From Exercitatus varius (GTDB lineage Bacteria > Pseudomonadota > Gammaproteobacteria > Enterobacterales > Pasteurellaceae): a stretch of DNA of 64,000 nucleotides. Made by a program: the position numbers and the translations under genes. This document shows, piece by piece, positions 44,794-54,504 of the stretch (the stretch's first letter is position 1; each line of letters begins with the position of its first letter). The notes beneath the pieces were generated by a model. That model was not told the DNA's origin. It saw only the letters and a program-made list of their open reading frames with translations, and did no database searches. The stretch is from positions 26,962-90,961 of the forward strand of contig NZ_JARQTO010000008.1 of the NCBI RefSeq assembly GCF_029577735.1, read 5' to 3'.

Positions 44794-45726
44794 TTAATCT
44801 TGCTCCGCTAAAAACCGTAAAGTTTCCGCCCGGCTTGGAATGGACGGTTGTGCGCCTTCGCGGGTGACACTGATTGCCGCCGCCGCGTGGGCGAAGGTAA
44901 TGGCGTCCGCCATGGTTTTGCCGTCTAACAGCGCGGTTAAAAAGGCGCCGTTGAAGGTGTCGCCGGCGGCGGTGGTGTCCACCGCTTGCACCCGGAAGCC
45001 GGCAACGATGCCGCCTTTGCCTTGCCGACTAAAATAAACGCCTTTGGAACCGAGCGTGATCAGCACCGTTTCAATGCCTTTGTTATGAAAAACTTGCGCA
45101 GATTTGACCGCACTTTGTTCGTCCGTGACGCAAACGCCGGTTAAGATTTCCGCTTCCGTTTCGTTCGGCGTAATGATGTCGACATTTGCCAGCAATTCGT
45201 CCGGCAATGGCTGCGCAGGCGCCGGATTCAACACCACGTTGACACCGTGTTTTTTCGCCAATTCGGCGGCTTTCATAATCGCCGGTAACGACGTTTCCAG
45301 CTGCATCAGCAAATAATCCGCCGACGCAATTTCCGCCGCAAACCGTTCCACCACCGCTTCATTCAGATGAGCGTTGGCGCCCGCCGAAATCACAATGCTG
45401 TTTTCGCCGGTGGCGGCAACCTGAATCATGGCAACGCCCGTGGTTTCGTCTTTCACTTCCACAATCGGCGCGACATTAATTCCGTCCTCCGCAAACGACC
45501 GTTTCATGGCGCGACCGATGCCGTCTTCGCCGATACAACCGATAAAGCTCACCGTCATCCGGGATTTATCGCACAACCGCGCGGCCGCCACCGCCTGATT
45601 CGCCCCTTTGCCGCCGTAGGCGATGTGATAATGTGAGCCGGTCAAAGTTTCTCCGGGCTTGGCAAAATAAGGGACGGAAATCACATGATCCGCATTAATA
45701 CTGCCCAAAACCGTGAGTTTTTTCAT
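44794..45726 (-). CDS. rbsK: Ribokinase
   Basis: A 310-residue PfkB-family sugar kinase that phosphorylates D-ribose at O5. The N-terminal VLGSINADHVISV, GGKGANQAVAAARL near residue 40, and the ATP and catalytic-base segment DTTAAGDTFNGAF near 252 are all typical. It lies in the ribose operon between rbsB and rbsR, behind a hairpin that may lower its expression relative to rbsB. An uptake signal core lies at 45107-45115. Confidence 0.95.
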   Translation of the reverse strand: MKKLTVLGSINADHVISVPYFAKPGETLTGSHYHIAYGGKGANQAVAAARLCDKSRMTVSFIGCIGEDGIGRAMKRSFAEDGINVAPIVEVKDETTGVAMIQVAATGENSIVISAGANAHLNEAVVERFAAEIASADYLLMQLETSLPAIMKAAELAKKHGVNVVLNPAPAQPLPDELLANVDIITPNETEAEILTGVCVTDEQSAVKSAQVFHNKGIETVLITLGSKGVYFSRQGKGGIVAGFRVQAVDTTAAGDTFNGAFLTALLDGKTMADAITFAHAAAAISVTREGAQPSIPSRAETLRFLAEQD

Positions 45727-45756
45727 GATTTAATCCTTAAAAGTGCGGTCAAAAAA

Positions 45757-45776
45757 GCGGACGTTTTTTTGTCCGC
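45757..45776 (-). terminator. Attenuator-like hairpin between rbsB and rbsK
   Basis: GCGGAC (45757-45762) and GTCCGC (45771-45776) form a stem; read leftward it ends in six T followed by an uptake signal. It could act as a partial terminator, keeping rbsB more abundant than rbsK and rbsR. Confidence 0.55.
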
Positions 45777-45786
45777 CGTATGAATA

Positions 45787-46665
45787 TTATTCAGTTACCA
45801 CTTTTAATGCAACCGGGATTTTCGCTTCCACTTTTTCCCCTTTCAGGATTTTATCGGCGGTTTCAACGCCCAGGCTGCCAATCAATTCGGGTTGTTGCGC
45901 CACGGTTGCCGCTAATTTGCCGCTTTTAACCGCTTTGACGCCGTCTTCCGTGCCGTCAAACCCGACGACCAACACTTTTTTACCTGCCGCTCCGATGGCG
46001 CGCAGCGCGCCTAATGCCATTTCGTCATTTTGAGCGAAAATCGCTTGTACCGCACCTTTGCTGGCCAACAGATTTTCCGTGACATTCAGGCCTTTGGTGC
46101 GATCAAAATCCGCAGGTTGGCTCGCCAAAACGTCAAATTTATGTTCTTTAATCGCCTGTTTAAAACCTTCGCCTCGTTCACGGGCGGCAGAGGTACCGGC
46201 CAAACCTTCCAGTTGAATCACTTTTGCGCCGTTGCCTAATTTTTGGGCGATGAAATCTCCCGCCATTTTCCCGCCGGCAATATTGTCGGACGCGATATGA
46301 CTGACCACTTCGCCTTTCGCAGCACCGCGGTCTAATGTGATCACCGGAATTTTGTTACGGTTGGCAATCGCCACCGCATTGCTGACCGCCGTGCTGTCGG
46401 TCGGATTGATCAACAACACCTTAGCGCCGCGGACGGTTAAATCTTCCACGTTGGAAAGCTCTTTGGACGGATCGTTCTGGCTGTCCAATACGATTAACTT
46501 ATAACCGAGTTCATCGGCTTTTTTCTGGGCGCCGTCTCTTAATGACACGAAAAACGGATTATCCAAGGTGGAAACGGTTAATGCAATGGTTTCCTTGGCC
46601 AACGCCGAACCGCTGACGGCAAAAGCCAAGACGAAAGATGAAGCTATCGTTGTAAGTTTTTTCAT
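45787..46665 (-). CDS. rbsB: Ribose ABC transporter, periplasmic binding protein
   Basis: A 292-residue type I binding protein (E. coli 296). It has a signal peptide (MKKLTTIASSFVLAFAVSG, cleaved after ALA), followed by KETIALTVSTLDNPFFVSLRDGA cut in mature N-terminal position. VIQLEGLAGTSAARERGEGF near residue 135 and QNDEMALGALRAI near 210 are the ribose-site segments. AGGAGAATCCT lies before the ATG; rbsC ends 23 bases upstream. Confidence 0.95.
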   Translation of the reverse strand: MKKLTTIASSFVLAFAVSGSALAKETIALTVSTLDNPFFVSLRDGAQKKADELGYKLIVLDSQNDPSKELSNVEDLTVRGAKVLLINPTDSTAVSNAVAIANRNKIPVITLDRGAAKGEVVSHIASDNIAGGKMAGDFIAQKLGNGAKVIQLEGLAGTSAARERGEGFKQAIKEHKFDVLASQPADFDRTKGLNVTENLLASKGAVQAIFAQNDEMALGALRAIGAAGKKVLVVGFDGTEDGVKAVKSGKLAATVAQQPELIGSLGVETADKILKGEKVEAKIPVALKVVTE

Positions 46666-46688
46666 AGGATTCTCCTTTGAGTAACAAA

Positions 46689-47654
46689 TTACGCTTTTTT
46701 ACTGCCTAAATAATTATCCGCAAGCACCGCGACTAAAATGACAAGCGCTTTGGCAATCATTTGGTAATAAGATGAAATATCTAATAAATTCAGTGCGTTA
46801 TTTAAGAAACCAATAATCAGCGCACCGATTAATGTGCCCATCACGCGACCTTTACCGCCCATCAAACTGGTTCCGCCCACCACAACTGCGGCGATGGCGT
46901 CCAATTCATAAGACACGCCTGCGGTCGGTTGCGCCGAAGAAAGACGCGAGGTGACGATTAATCCGGCGAGAGCGGATAAGAAACCGCTGACGGCAAACAC
47001 AAACACTTTGATTTTATCCACATTAATGCCGGAAAGCCGGGTGGCGGCTTCGTTACCGCCTAAAGCATAAATATAACGACCGATACGGGTATGTTTTAAA
47101 ACGTACCATGCGACGGCAAACACCAGCGCCATTAACCAAATCGGGACGGGAACGCCGAATAGGTATCCCGTTCCCAAATAAGAAAACCGGTCCGCCGCTT
47201 CGGAAAAGCCGGTGCTGATCGGGCGTCCGTCGGTGTAAACCATAGTAACGCCGCGTAATAATGTCATCGTCACCAAGGTAGCAATAAACGCTTGCACTTT
47301 GCCTTTAGCCACAATGACACCGCTGATGCCGCCGAGCAAAGTTCCGAACAGCAATACGGCAGGAATCACCAATAATACCGGGAGTTCACTGCCCACCAAC
47401 GAAGCGGCGATAGCGCCTGTTAACGCTAACACGGAACCCACGGATAAATCGATGCCGGCAATCAGAATGACAAAAGTCATCCCGACGGCAATAATCGCAT
47501 TCACCGAAGTCTGGCGTAAAATATTGAGAATATTATCTACCGTGAAAAAATCGGGATTAATCGCCGAAACAATTCCGATTAAAACCAATAATGCTACGAT
47601 AGATCTTTGTTCTAACAGAAATTTTCCTAATTTAAATGAATTTTGGGTATGCAT
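46689..47654 (-). CDS. rbsC: Ribose ABC transporter permease
   Basis: A 321-residue inner membrane permease (E. coli RbsC is 321), with about eight to ten hydrophobic segments. I start at the ATG at 47652-47654 (MHTQNSFKLG) because AGGACG precedes it; nine extra codons upstream would overlap rbsA. LAGIDLSVGSVLALTGAI near residue 72 and GGTSLMGGKGRVMGTLIGAL near 255 (the ATPase-contact loop) are family marks. Confidence 0.93.
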   Translation of the reverse strand: MHTQNSFKLGKFLLEQRSIVALLVLIGIVSAINPDFFTVDNILNILRQTSVNAIIAVGMTFVILIAGIDLSVGSVLALTGAIAASLVGSELPVLLVIPAVLLFGTLLGGISGVIVAKGKVQAFIATLVTMTLLRGVTMVYTDGRPISTGFSEAADRFSYLGTGYLFGVPVPIWLMALVFAVAWYVLKHTRIGRYIYALGGNEAATRLSGINVDKIKVFVFAVSGFLSALAGLIVTSRLSSAQPTAGVSYELDAIAAVVVGGTSLMGGKGRVMGTLIGALIIGFLNNALNLLDISSYYQMIAKALVILVAVLADNYLGSKKA

Positions 47655-47664
47655 AAAAAACGTC

Positions 47665-49167
47665 CTAATTTTTGACCGCACTTTTACCGATTGCCGCCGC
47701 TAATAATTTTTCCTGCGTGGCTTCCGCACGGGAAAACTCGCCGCTAATCCGCCCTTCCCGCATCACCAGAATGCGATCGGACATCCCTAACACTTCCGGC
47801 ATTTCGGAAGATACAATGATGATGCTTAAACCGTCCTGTTTGAATTTATTGATCAACTGATAAATTTCTTTCTTGGCCCCCACATCCACTCCGCGGGTCG
47901 GTTCATCCAGAATCAACACGTTCGGACGAGTCATCAAACCTTTTGCAATCGCCACTTTTTGCTGATTACCGCCGGACAGTAAACCGATTTGCTGATCCCG
48001 GCTCGGGGTTTTGATGTTAAACATCAAAATAAAATCATCCACCGCCAGCTGTTCCGAATCATGACGAATCCGCCACATTTCGGAAAAATGATCCAAGGCC
48101 GTAAGAGACATATTTTCTTTTACCGACATGCCTAAAATTAAGCCGTCGCCTTTGCGGTCTTCGGAAATATACACAATGCCGTTGTCTAATCCGTCTTGCG
48201 GACAACTATTTGAAATCTCTCGATTATTTAACCGCACTTCGCCGCTTTCTTTCGGTAAGGCACCGTATAACACTTTCATTAATTCCGTGCGGCCGGCGCC
48301 CATCAGCCCCGAAATACCGAGGATTTCTCCGCTGCGCAACCGAAAACTGACATCATGCACACCGCTGCCGGTTAAGTTTTTCACTTCCAGACGGATATCG
48401 CCCTGCGGCACATCCACGTGCGGATATTGTTCATCCAAACGACGACCGACCATCATTTCAATCAGACGATCTTCGGTTAAATCGGATACGGCGGATTCGC
48501 CGATAAATTGTCCGTCACGTAAAACCGTCACATCGTCGCAAATCTCGAAAATTTCTTTAATACGGTGAGAAATATAAACAATGCCGCGTTTTTCCGCTTT
48601 CAATTCGCGGATCACCTTAAACAGCGCTTCCGTTTCCTGGTCCGTTAAAGCGTCCGTCGGTTCATCCATAATGATAACTTTACTTTCGAAACTCAGCGCT
48701 TTGGCGATTTCCACCATTTGCTGTTCGCCGATGGAAAGTTCGGCACATAATTGATGGCTGTCGTGCGGTACATTCAAACGCGCCAGTAATTTGTCCGCTT
48801 CATCGTACATTTTTTTCCAATCGACGGCGCCCCACGGCGTGGTAAATTCACGTCCTAAGAAAATATTTTCCGCAACGGTCAGATTGCCGACTAAATTCAA
48901 TTCCTGATGAATAATGCTAATACCCGCTTCTTGCGAATCTTTCGGCCCTTTAAACGCCACCGATTTACCGAGATATTCGATGGTGCCGGCATCTTTGCTA
49001 TAAATGCCCGTTAGCACTTTCATCAGGGTGGATTTTCCCGCGCCGTTTTCGCCCATTAACGCCATTGCGCGTCCGGCATAAACGGACAAACAGGCGTTGC
49101 TCAACGCTTTTACGCCTGGAAAGGATTTGTCTATCCCTTTGATTTTCAATAAAGTTTCATATTCCAT
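47665..49167 (-). CDS. rbsA: Ribose ABC transporter, duplicated ATPase
   Basis: A 500-residue protein with two ATP-binding halves (E. coli 501). First half: Walker A GENGAGKST, signature SIGEQQMVEIAKAL, Walker B VIIMDEPT. Second half: a degenerate Walker A (GLMGAGRTE), signature LSGGNQQKVAIAKGL and LILDEPTRGVD. One active and one degenerate site is normal for sugar importers of this type. It lies 9 bases after rbsD and overlaps nothing. Uptake signal cores are at 47675 and 48231. Confidence 0.96.
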   Translation of the reverse strand: MEYETLLKIKGIDKSFPGVKALSNACLSVYAGRAMALMGENGAGKSTLMKVLTGIYSKDAGTIEYLGKSVAFKGPKDSQEAGISIIHQELNLVGNLTVAENIFLGREFTTPWGAVDWKKMYDEADKLLARLNVPHDSHQLCAELSIGEQQMVEIAKALSFESKVIIMDEPTDALTDQETEALFKVIRELKAEKRGIVYISHRIKEIFEICDDVTVLRDGQFIGESAVSDLTEDRLIEMMVGRRLDEQYPHVDVPQGDIRLEVKNLTGSGVHDVSFRLRSGEILGISGLMGAGRTELMKVLYGALPKESGEVRLNNREISNSCPQDGLDNGIVYISEDRKGDGLILGMSVKENMSLTALDHFSEMWRIRHDSEQLAVDDFILMFNIKTPSRDQQIGLLSGGNQQKVAIAKGLMTRPNVLILDEPTRGVDVGAKKEIYQLINKFKQDGLSIIIVSSEMPEVLGMSDRILVMREGRISGEFSRAEATQEKLLAAAIGKSAVKN

Positions 49168-49176
49168 ACCGCTACC

Positions 49177-49596
49177 CTAAAATGGTACGCCCGAAACCAA
49201 AATGATGTTGGCATAAGGCGAACATTCGCCGGTTCGCACAATGCCTTTGCTGTCGTGAGTCAGTTGCTTAAACGCTTCATGCGAAACGTATTCCACCGGA
49301 ATTTGATTGCCTTGTTCCGCTGCCAGCTGCGATAAATGCGCTAAAAGTGCGGTCAAAATTTCGGGACTTTTTTCTTTAATCTCAACCGCTAAAATAGCGC
49401 GTTCCACAAACATTTCGCTGGTTACCGCATAAAGCGTCTCTAAAAAACCGGGAACGCCTTTCGTTAAAGCTAAATCAATCCGATTGGCGGAATCGGAAAT
49501 CGGCAACCCCGCATCACATACGGTTAAGGTTTCCGTATGACCGAGAGTCGCAACGGTATAAGAAAGTTGCGCATTTAAAATCGTTGTTTTTTTCAT
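49177..49596 (-). CDS. rbsD: D-ribose pyranase
   Basis: A 139-residue enzyme (E. coli 139) that interconverts beta-pyranose and beta-furanose ribose so that RbsK can act. MKKTTILNAQLSYTVATLGH holds the conserved N-terminal His region, DAGLPI near residue 28 and the C-terminal RTGECSPYANIILVSGV complete the active site. It is the first gene of the ribose operon, about 28 bases from the RbsR palindrome. An uptake signal core is at 49344-49352. Confidence 0.94.
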   Translation of the reverse strand: MKKTTILNAQLSYTVATLGHTETLTVCDAGLPISDSANRIDLALTKGVPGFLETLYAVTSEMFVERAILAVEIKEKSPEILTALLAHLSQLAAEQGNQIPVEYVSHEAFKQLTHDSKGIVRTGECSPYANIILVSGVPF

Positions 49597-49623
49597 TTTT
49601 TTCGCCGTTTTATATTAATCTAT

Positions 49624-49645
49624 GTTATCGAAACGTTTCGATAAC
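49624..49645. promoter_or_regulatory. RbsR operator
   Basis: A perfect 22-base palindrome with centre CGAAACGTTTCG, the same core as the E. coli RbsR site (GCGAAACGTTTCGC). It lies immediately upstream of rbsD. Confidence 0.85.
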
Positions 49646-49694
49646 CTAAAGATAGAGAAATTTAACGAAAAAGCAAAATGGTTTTGTTCAAATT

Positions 49695-49710
49695 TGTGAG
49701 CCGGATCACG
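49695..49710. promoter_or_regulatory. CRP site of the ribose operon
   Basis: TGTGAGCCGGATCACG matches TGTGA-N6-TCACA at 9 of 10 positions and lies about 60 bases upstream of the RbsR palindrome, read leftward. Confidence 0.75.
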
Positions 49711-49813
49711 AAAAAAATGTTGCTGTTATTTCGCTAAGATTCTTGTAAAAGTGCGGGCAAAAATCTGCTAGAATATTCGCACTTTTGAGATGGGGCGGAT
49801 TGACGTTTAAAAC

Positions 49814-50527
49814 GTGGCGATTGAAACTTTTCAGCGGGGCTTTGTGCTGCATCGCAAACCTTACGGCGAAACCAGTTTGTTGATTGATCTGTTTACGGAA
49901 GAAACGGGGCGGTTGACCGTTCTTGCGAAGGGTGCGCGGGCGAAACGTTCGGCCTGGAAAGGCGTGTTGCAACCCTTTACGCCGTTATTATTGCGCTGGA
50001 CGGGAAAAGGCGCGCTGAAAACGCTGACCAAAGCCGAACCCGCCGCTATTGCGCTGCCGTTGCAGCAAACGGCGTTGTTCAGCGGATTTTACGTAAACGA
50101 ACTGCTCTGCCGCGTGATGGAACCCGAAACGCCGAACGGCGAGTTATTTCAGAATTATCTGCACTGTTTAACCCGCCTGGCTTCGGAAGTCACTGTGGAA
50201 CCGGCTTTGCGCACCTTTGAATTCCAGTTGCTGACCATGTTGGGCTACGGCGTGGATTTCACTCATTGCGCCGGCTCGGGCGAACCGGTGGATGAAGCGA
50301 TGACCTATCGTTACCGCGAAGAAAAAGGTTTTTCGGCATCGCTGATTAAAGATAACGCCACCTTTTACGGGCGGGATTTGTTAGCGTTTGAGGCGCGGGA
50401 TTTTCGCGATCCCGCGGTGCGTTCGGCGGCAAAACGCTTCACCCGTCTGGCGCTGAAGCCTTATTTGGGCAATAAGCCGCTGAAAAGCCGGGAATTATTC
50501 ACTCAGAACATTTTATTTTTGAAATAA
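49814..50527 (+). CDS. recO: DNA repair protein RecO
   Basis: A 237-residue recombination mediator that helps load RecA onto gaps. It starts with GTG (49814-49816). The N-terminal OB fold has GFVLHRKPYGETSLLIDLFTEE, cut near residue 20, and GARAKRSAWKG near 50; the rest is helical. No zinc-binding cysteine set is visible, as in other gammaproteobacterial RecO. It begins a rightward run of housekeeping genes, back to back with the ribose operon. Confidence 0.93.
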   Translation: MAIETFQRGFVLHRKPYGETSLLIDLFTEETGRLTVLAKGARAKRSAWKGVLQPFTPLLLRWTGKGALKTLTKAEPAAIALPLQQTALFSGFYVNELLCRVMEPETPNGELFQNYLHCLTRLASEVTVEPALRTFEFQLLTMLGYGVDFTHCAGSGEPVDEAMTYRYREEKGFSASLIKDNATFYGRDLLAFEARDFRDPAVRSAAKRFTRLALKPYLGNKPLKSRELFTQNILFLK

Positions 50528-50538
50528 CCGTTGTATCC

Positions 50539-51855
50539 ATGGCATTGTTTTACACTCCGCAAAAATCTGCAAAAAAACGCCCGCACTTTCAGGCGCTCAC
50601 TGCCGATATTGTCGATTTAGATTATCAAGGTTTAGGCGTGGCGAAAATTCAGGGCAAGACCTGGTTTATCGACAATGCGATGCCGTCGGAAACCGTTCAA
50701 TTTCGCGTGACGGAAGACAAACGCCAGTACGGATTCGGCGTCACCCAAAATATTCTGCGAGCCAGCGCGGTTCGCCAAACGCCGAAATGCCGGTTCTTCG
50801 GTCAATGCGGCGGTTGTCAGAGCCAGCATATTCCGCCGGATATGCAACGGGAAGCAAAACGGCAAGCGCTGTTTCAACGCTTACAAAAGCTGCAAAACGA
50901 CATCGAATTTATGCCGATGATTAGCGGCGATCCCTGGCAATATCGGCGTCGCGTCCGTTTGAGTATGTTATTCAATGAGAAAACCCGCCGGTTGGAAACG
51001 GGATTTCGTCGCAAAGGTTCGTCACAAATTGTGGCCATTGACCGCTGTGAAGTGATTGAGCCGGCATTGAATAATTTACTGCCGGATTTGACCGCACTTT
51101 TTGTCCGCTTCGATCAGCCGAAATCGTTGGGTCATGCGGAGTTGGTCGCCGCGGATAACGGCGTCGCCCTGTTGTTGCGAGTGACCAAAAATCTCACCGA
51201 ATCCGACCGCACTTTACTACTCGATTTTGCCGATCAGCGCGGACTGAATCTGTTCGTTCAGGACAATCAGGCTATCCGCTTGCTGCACGGCGAACCGCCT
51301 TATTATGAAATTCAAGGATTGCGCCTACAGTTTGACATTCGCGATTTTATTCAGGTAAATGCGGAATTGAACCGGCAAATGGTGGCGACGGCGTTGGATT
51401 GGCTGGCGTTAAAAGAGACGGATCGAGTGCTGGATTTATTCTGCGGCATGGGCAATTTTACCTTGCCGCTTAGCCGTTTGGTGAAAAGTGCGGTAGGAAT
51501 TGAAGGCGTTTCGGCGATGGTGGAAAAGGCGGCAAAAAATGCCGAACAAAACCATTGTGAAAATGTCGAATTTTATCAAACGGATTTGGATTCGCCTTTT
51601 GCCGACAAGCCTTGGGCAAAGCGTCCGTTCGATAAAATTTTACTCGATCCGCCCCGCAGCGGTGCGGCATTTGCGTTATCGGCGCTGATCGGGTTGCAGG
51701 CGGAAAAAATTCTGTATGTGTCCTGTAATCCGGCAACGTTGCTACGCGATGCGGAAAACCTGCTGCAGGCGGGATATCGCTTGAAACGCGTGGCGATGAT
51801 CGATATGTTTCCTCACACAGGGCATTTGGAAAGTATTTCGTTATTTGAGAAATAA
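50539..51855 (+). CDS. rlmD: 23S rRNA (uracil-1939-C5) methyltransferase
   Basis: A 438-residue RNA methyltransferase (formerly RumA). An N-terminal TRAM domain is followed by the [4Fe-4S] cysteines in CRFFGQCGGCQ near residue 89 and a fourth in DRCEV; the C-terminal Rossmann part has DLFCGMGNFTLPL and the catalytic SCNPATLLRD near residue 395. It lies 11 bases after recO. Uptake signal cores are at 51091, 51206 and 51485. Confidence 0.95.
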   Translation: MALFYTPQKSAKKRPHFQALTADIVDLDYQGLGVAKIQGKTWFIDNAMPSETVQFRVTEDKRQYGFGVTQNILRASAVRQTPKCRFFGQCGGCQSQHIPPDMQREAKRQALFQRLQKLQNDIEFMPMISGDPWQYRRRVRLSMLFNEKTRRLETGFRRKGSSQIVAIDRCEVIEPALNNLLPDLTALFVRFDQPKSLGHAELVAADNGVALLLRVTKNLTESDRTLLLDFADQRGLNLFVQDNQAIRLLHGEPPYYEIQGLRLQFDIRDFIQVNAELNRQMVATALDWLALKETDRVLDLFCGMGNFTLPLSRLVKSAVGIEGVSAMVEKAAKNAEQNHCENVEFYQTDLDSPFADKPWAKRPFDKILLDPPRSGAAFALSALIGLQAEKILYVSCNPATLLRDAENLLQAGYRLKRVAMIDMFPHTGHLESISLFEK

Positions 51856-51866
51856 AAGGAAAGGAT

Positions 51867-54089
51867 ATGGTTGCTGTTCGTGGTTCTCATCTGCTCAATC
51901 CCAAAGATTTTGTGATTGAAAACTGGTGTGCCGACTTAGGGCTTTCGCCCGAAGTGGAAAACCTTCTGGTGCGGGCTTGGCGTTATTCCCAAACCAAAGC
52001 GCAGCAGCTCTTTCTGAACAGCCACTGGTATTTGCGCGACGGTGTGGAAATGGTGGAAATTCTGCACAGTTTGAATATGGACGGCGATACCCTGTTGGCG
52101 GCGATGCTGTTTCCGGTGGTGAATGCCAAAATTGTGAACGTGGAACAAATTAAAGAAGACTTCGGCCACAAAATCAGCAAGTTGGTCAAAGGCGTGATCG
52201 ACATGAACTACATTCGCCAACTGGACGCGTTACAGTCTTCCGACAGCCTGCAAATCGACAATATCCGCCGCATGTTACTGGCCATGGTGGATGATTTCCG
52301 ATGCGTTATTATTAAACTTGCCGAACGGATTACCTATCTTCGCGACGCCGACAAACGTTACAGTCGGGAAGAAAAAATCGCCGCCGCCAAAGAATGTACC
52401 AAAGTTTACGCGCCGTTGGCGAATCGCCTCGGCATCGGGCAACTCAAATGGGAATTGGAAGATTACTGTTTCCGCAATTTACAGCCCGAACAATATCGTA
52501 TTATCGCCCTTAAACTGAACGAACGCCGGCTCGACCGGGAGCAATATATTCAGGATTTCGTGCAGGAGCTTTCCGGCTATTTACGTGAAAATATCAGCAA
52601 AGTGGAAATTTACGGACGGCCGAAACATATCTACAGCATCTGGCGCAAAATGCAGAAAAAAAATCTGGATTTCAGCGGTCTGTACGACATCCGCGCCGTC
52701 CGCATACTGGTGCCGAATCTGGAAGATTGTTATACCGCTCTGGGGATCGTGCACACGCATTTCAAACATTTACCGAACGAATTTGACGATTACATTGCCA
52801 ACCCGAAACCGAACGGTTATCAATCCATCCACACCGTCGTATTAGGCAAAGGCGATAAACCGATCGAAGTGCAGATTCGCACGGAAAAAATGCATGCCGA
52901 TGCCGAACTCGGGGTTGCCGCTCATTGGAAATACAAAGAAGGTACCACGGGTTCCATGTCCGCTTACGAAGAGAAAATCACTTGGTTGCGCAAGCTGTTG
53001 GCGTGGCAGGCGGATATCGCCGACAGCGGCGGCATTGTGGGTGAAATGCGTACCCAAATCTTCGACGATCGGGTTTATGTGTTCACGCCGAAAGGCGAAG
53101 TAGTGGATTTGCCGGCAGGTTCCACCCCGCTGGATTTCGCTTACGCCATTCACAGCGACGTAGGACATTGTTGCATCGGGGCAAAAGTGGGAGGTCGGAT
53201 TGTGCCTTTCACTTATCAGCTGCAAATGGGCGACCAAATCGACATTTTAACCCAAAAAACACCGAATCCGAGCCGAGACTGGTTAAATCCGAACCTAGGC
53301 TTTACTCACACGCAAAAAGCGCGGTCAAAAATCGCAGCGTTTTTTAAAAAACTGGATCGCGACAAAAATATTCCGCTCGGCAAAGAACAACTCGATGCCG
53401 AACTGGCCAAACAGGGTTTCACGTTGAAACAAGTGGAACAGCTGGGGCTGCCGCGATATAACCTGAAATCGCTGGATGATTTGTATAACGGTATCGGCGG
53501 TGGCGATATTAAGCTGAATCAACTGATCAACTTTCTGCAAAACAAACTGGTAAAACCGACCGCCGAACAAGCGGACGCCGAAGTTTTGCGTCATGTCACG
53601 CAAAAAAGTGCGGTGAATTCCCAACAAAAAGCGGATAAAAAAGGCTATGTCGTAGTGGAAGGCGTGGGTAATTTAATGCACCACATGGCGCGTTGTTGCC
53701 AGCCGATTCCGGGCGATGAAATCGTCGGCTACGTCACCGTAGGGCGGGGAATTTCCATTCACCGGGCGGACTGCGAACAGCTGGCGGAGCTGTCCGCCGT
53801 CCATCCGGAACGGGTGGTGGAAACCAGTTGGGGCGATCAGGATCACCAGAACGGCTATCATGTCAGCATCCGGGTGGTGGCCACCGACCGCAACGGCTTG
53901 CTGCGCGATATCACCACCGTGCTCGCCAATGAGAAAATCAGCGTGACGGGCGTGTCCAGTCGGGCGGACAATAAACGCCAGATTGCCACGATTGATTTGG
54001 AAATTGAGTTGACGAACGTGGAAATGCTGAGCAAAATCACTACGCGTCTTGCTTCTCTTGAAGACGTGATTGACGTCAAACGATTATAA
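51867..54089 (+). CDS. relA: GTP pyrophosphokinase RelA
   Basis: A 740-residue ribosome-associated enzyme that makes (p)ppGpp on amino acid starvation. The N-terminal hydrolase-like domain has lost the HD residues (AAMLFPVVNAKI), so it should only synthesise, as in E. coli RelA. The synthetase domain (about residues 240-360) has GRPKHIYSIWRKM, YDIRAVRILV and PNGYQSIHTVV; then come a TGS domain (RVYVFTPKGEVVDLP), a zinc-finger-like region (MARCCQPIPGD) and an ACT domain. The gene follows rlmD by 11 bases, as in enterics. Confidence 0.96.
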   Translation: MVAVRGSHLLNPKDFVIENWCADLGLSPEVENLLVRAWRYSQTKAQQLFLNSHWYLRDGVEMVEILHSLNMDGDTLLAAMLFPVVNAKIVNVEQIKEDFGHKISKLVKGVIDMNYIRQLDALQSSDSLQIDNIRRMLLAMVDDFRCVIIKLAERITYLRDADKRYSREEKIAAAKECTKVYAPLANRLGIGQLKWELEDYCFRNLQPEQYRIIALKLNERRLDREQYIQDFVQELSGYLRENISKVEIYGRPKHIYSIWRKMQKKNLDFSGLYDIRAVRILVPNLEDCYTALGIVHTHFKHLPNEFDDYIANPKPNGYQSIHTVVLGKGDKPIEVQIRTEKMHADAELGVAAHWKYKEGTTGSMSAYEEKITWLRKLLAWQADIADSGGIVGEMRTQIFDDRVYVFTPKGEVVDLPAGSTPLDFAYAIHSDVGHCCIGAKVGGRIVPFTYQLQMGDQIDILTQKTPNPSRDWLNPNLGFTHTQKARSKIAAFFKKLDRDKNIPLGKEQLDAELAKQGFTLKQVEQLGLPRYNLKSLDDLYNGIGGGDIKLNQLINFLQNKLVKPTAEQADAEVLRHVTQKSAVNSQQKADKKGYVVVEGVGNLMHHMARCCQPIPGDEIVGYVTVGRGISIHRADCEQLAELSAVHPERVVETSWGDQDHQNGYHVSIRVVATDRNGLLRDITTVLANEKISVTGVSSRADNKRQIATIDLEIELTNVEMLSKITTRLASLEDVIDVKRL

Positions 54090-54133
54090 CGCTGCGGCAT
54101 TCAAACATGCCGCAAAACCGGAATTTTAATTTT

Positions 54134-54493
54134 ATGTATGACAAAACGACAGGTTTAACTCACCTCATTAATTCGACCAAATATTCATTGCAAGGGCTGA
54201 AAAGTGCGGTCAAAAATGAAGCGGCTTTTCGCCACGAACTGCTGCTCGGTATCGTGGTTATTCCCCTTGCCTTTTGGCTGTCCGGCGACAAAATCGAGCT
54301 GGTACTGATGCTCGGTTCTTATTTGATTGTGCTGATTACGGAATTGCTTAATAGCGCCGTGGAATGCGTGGTGGACCGCATCGGCACCGAACACCATGAA
54401 CTGTCCGGACGCGCAAAGGATCAAGGTTCCGCCGCCGTCTTTGTAGCGTTGGTGAATTTTGTTGTCACCTGGTTCGTTTTATTAATGTTTTAA
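54134..54493 (+). CDS. dgkA: Diacylglycerol kinase
   Basis: A 119-residue inner membrane kinase (E. coli 122) that phosphorylates diacylglycerol released in membrane-derived oligosaccharide and lipid A synthesis. I start at the ATG at 54134 (MYDKTTGLTHL); nine more codons upstream are unsupported. Three membrane segments follow an amphipathic N-terminal helix; ELLNSAVECVVDRIG and HELSGRAKDQGSAAV are the catalytic segments. An uptake signal core is at 54202-54210. Confidence 0.94.
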   Translation: MYDKTTGLTHLINSTKYSLQGLKSAVKNEAAFRHELLLGIVVIPLAFWLSGDKIELVLMLGSYLIVLITELLNSAVECVVDRIGTEHHELSGRAKDQGSAAVFVALVNFVVTWFVLLMF

Positions 54494-54504
54494 CAGGATG
54501 CGTT

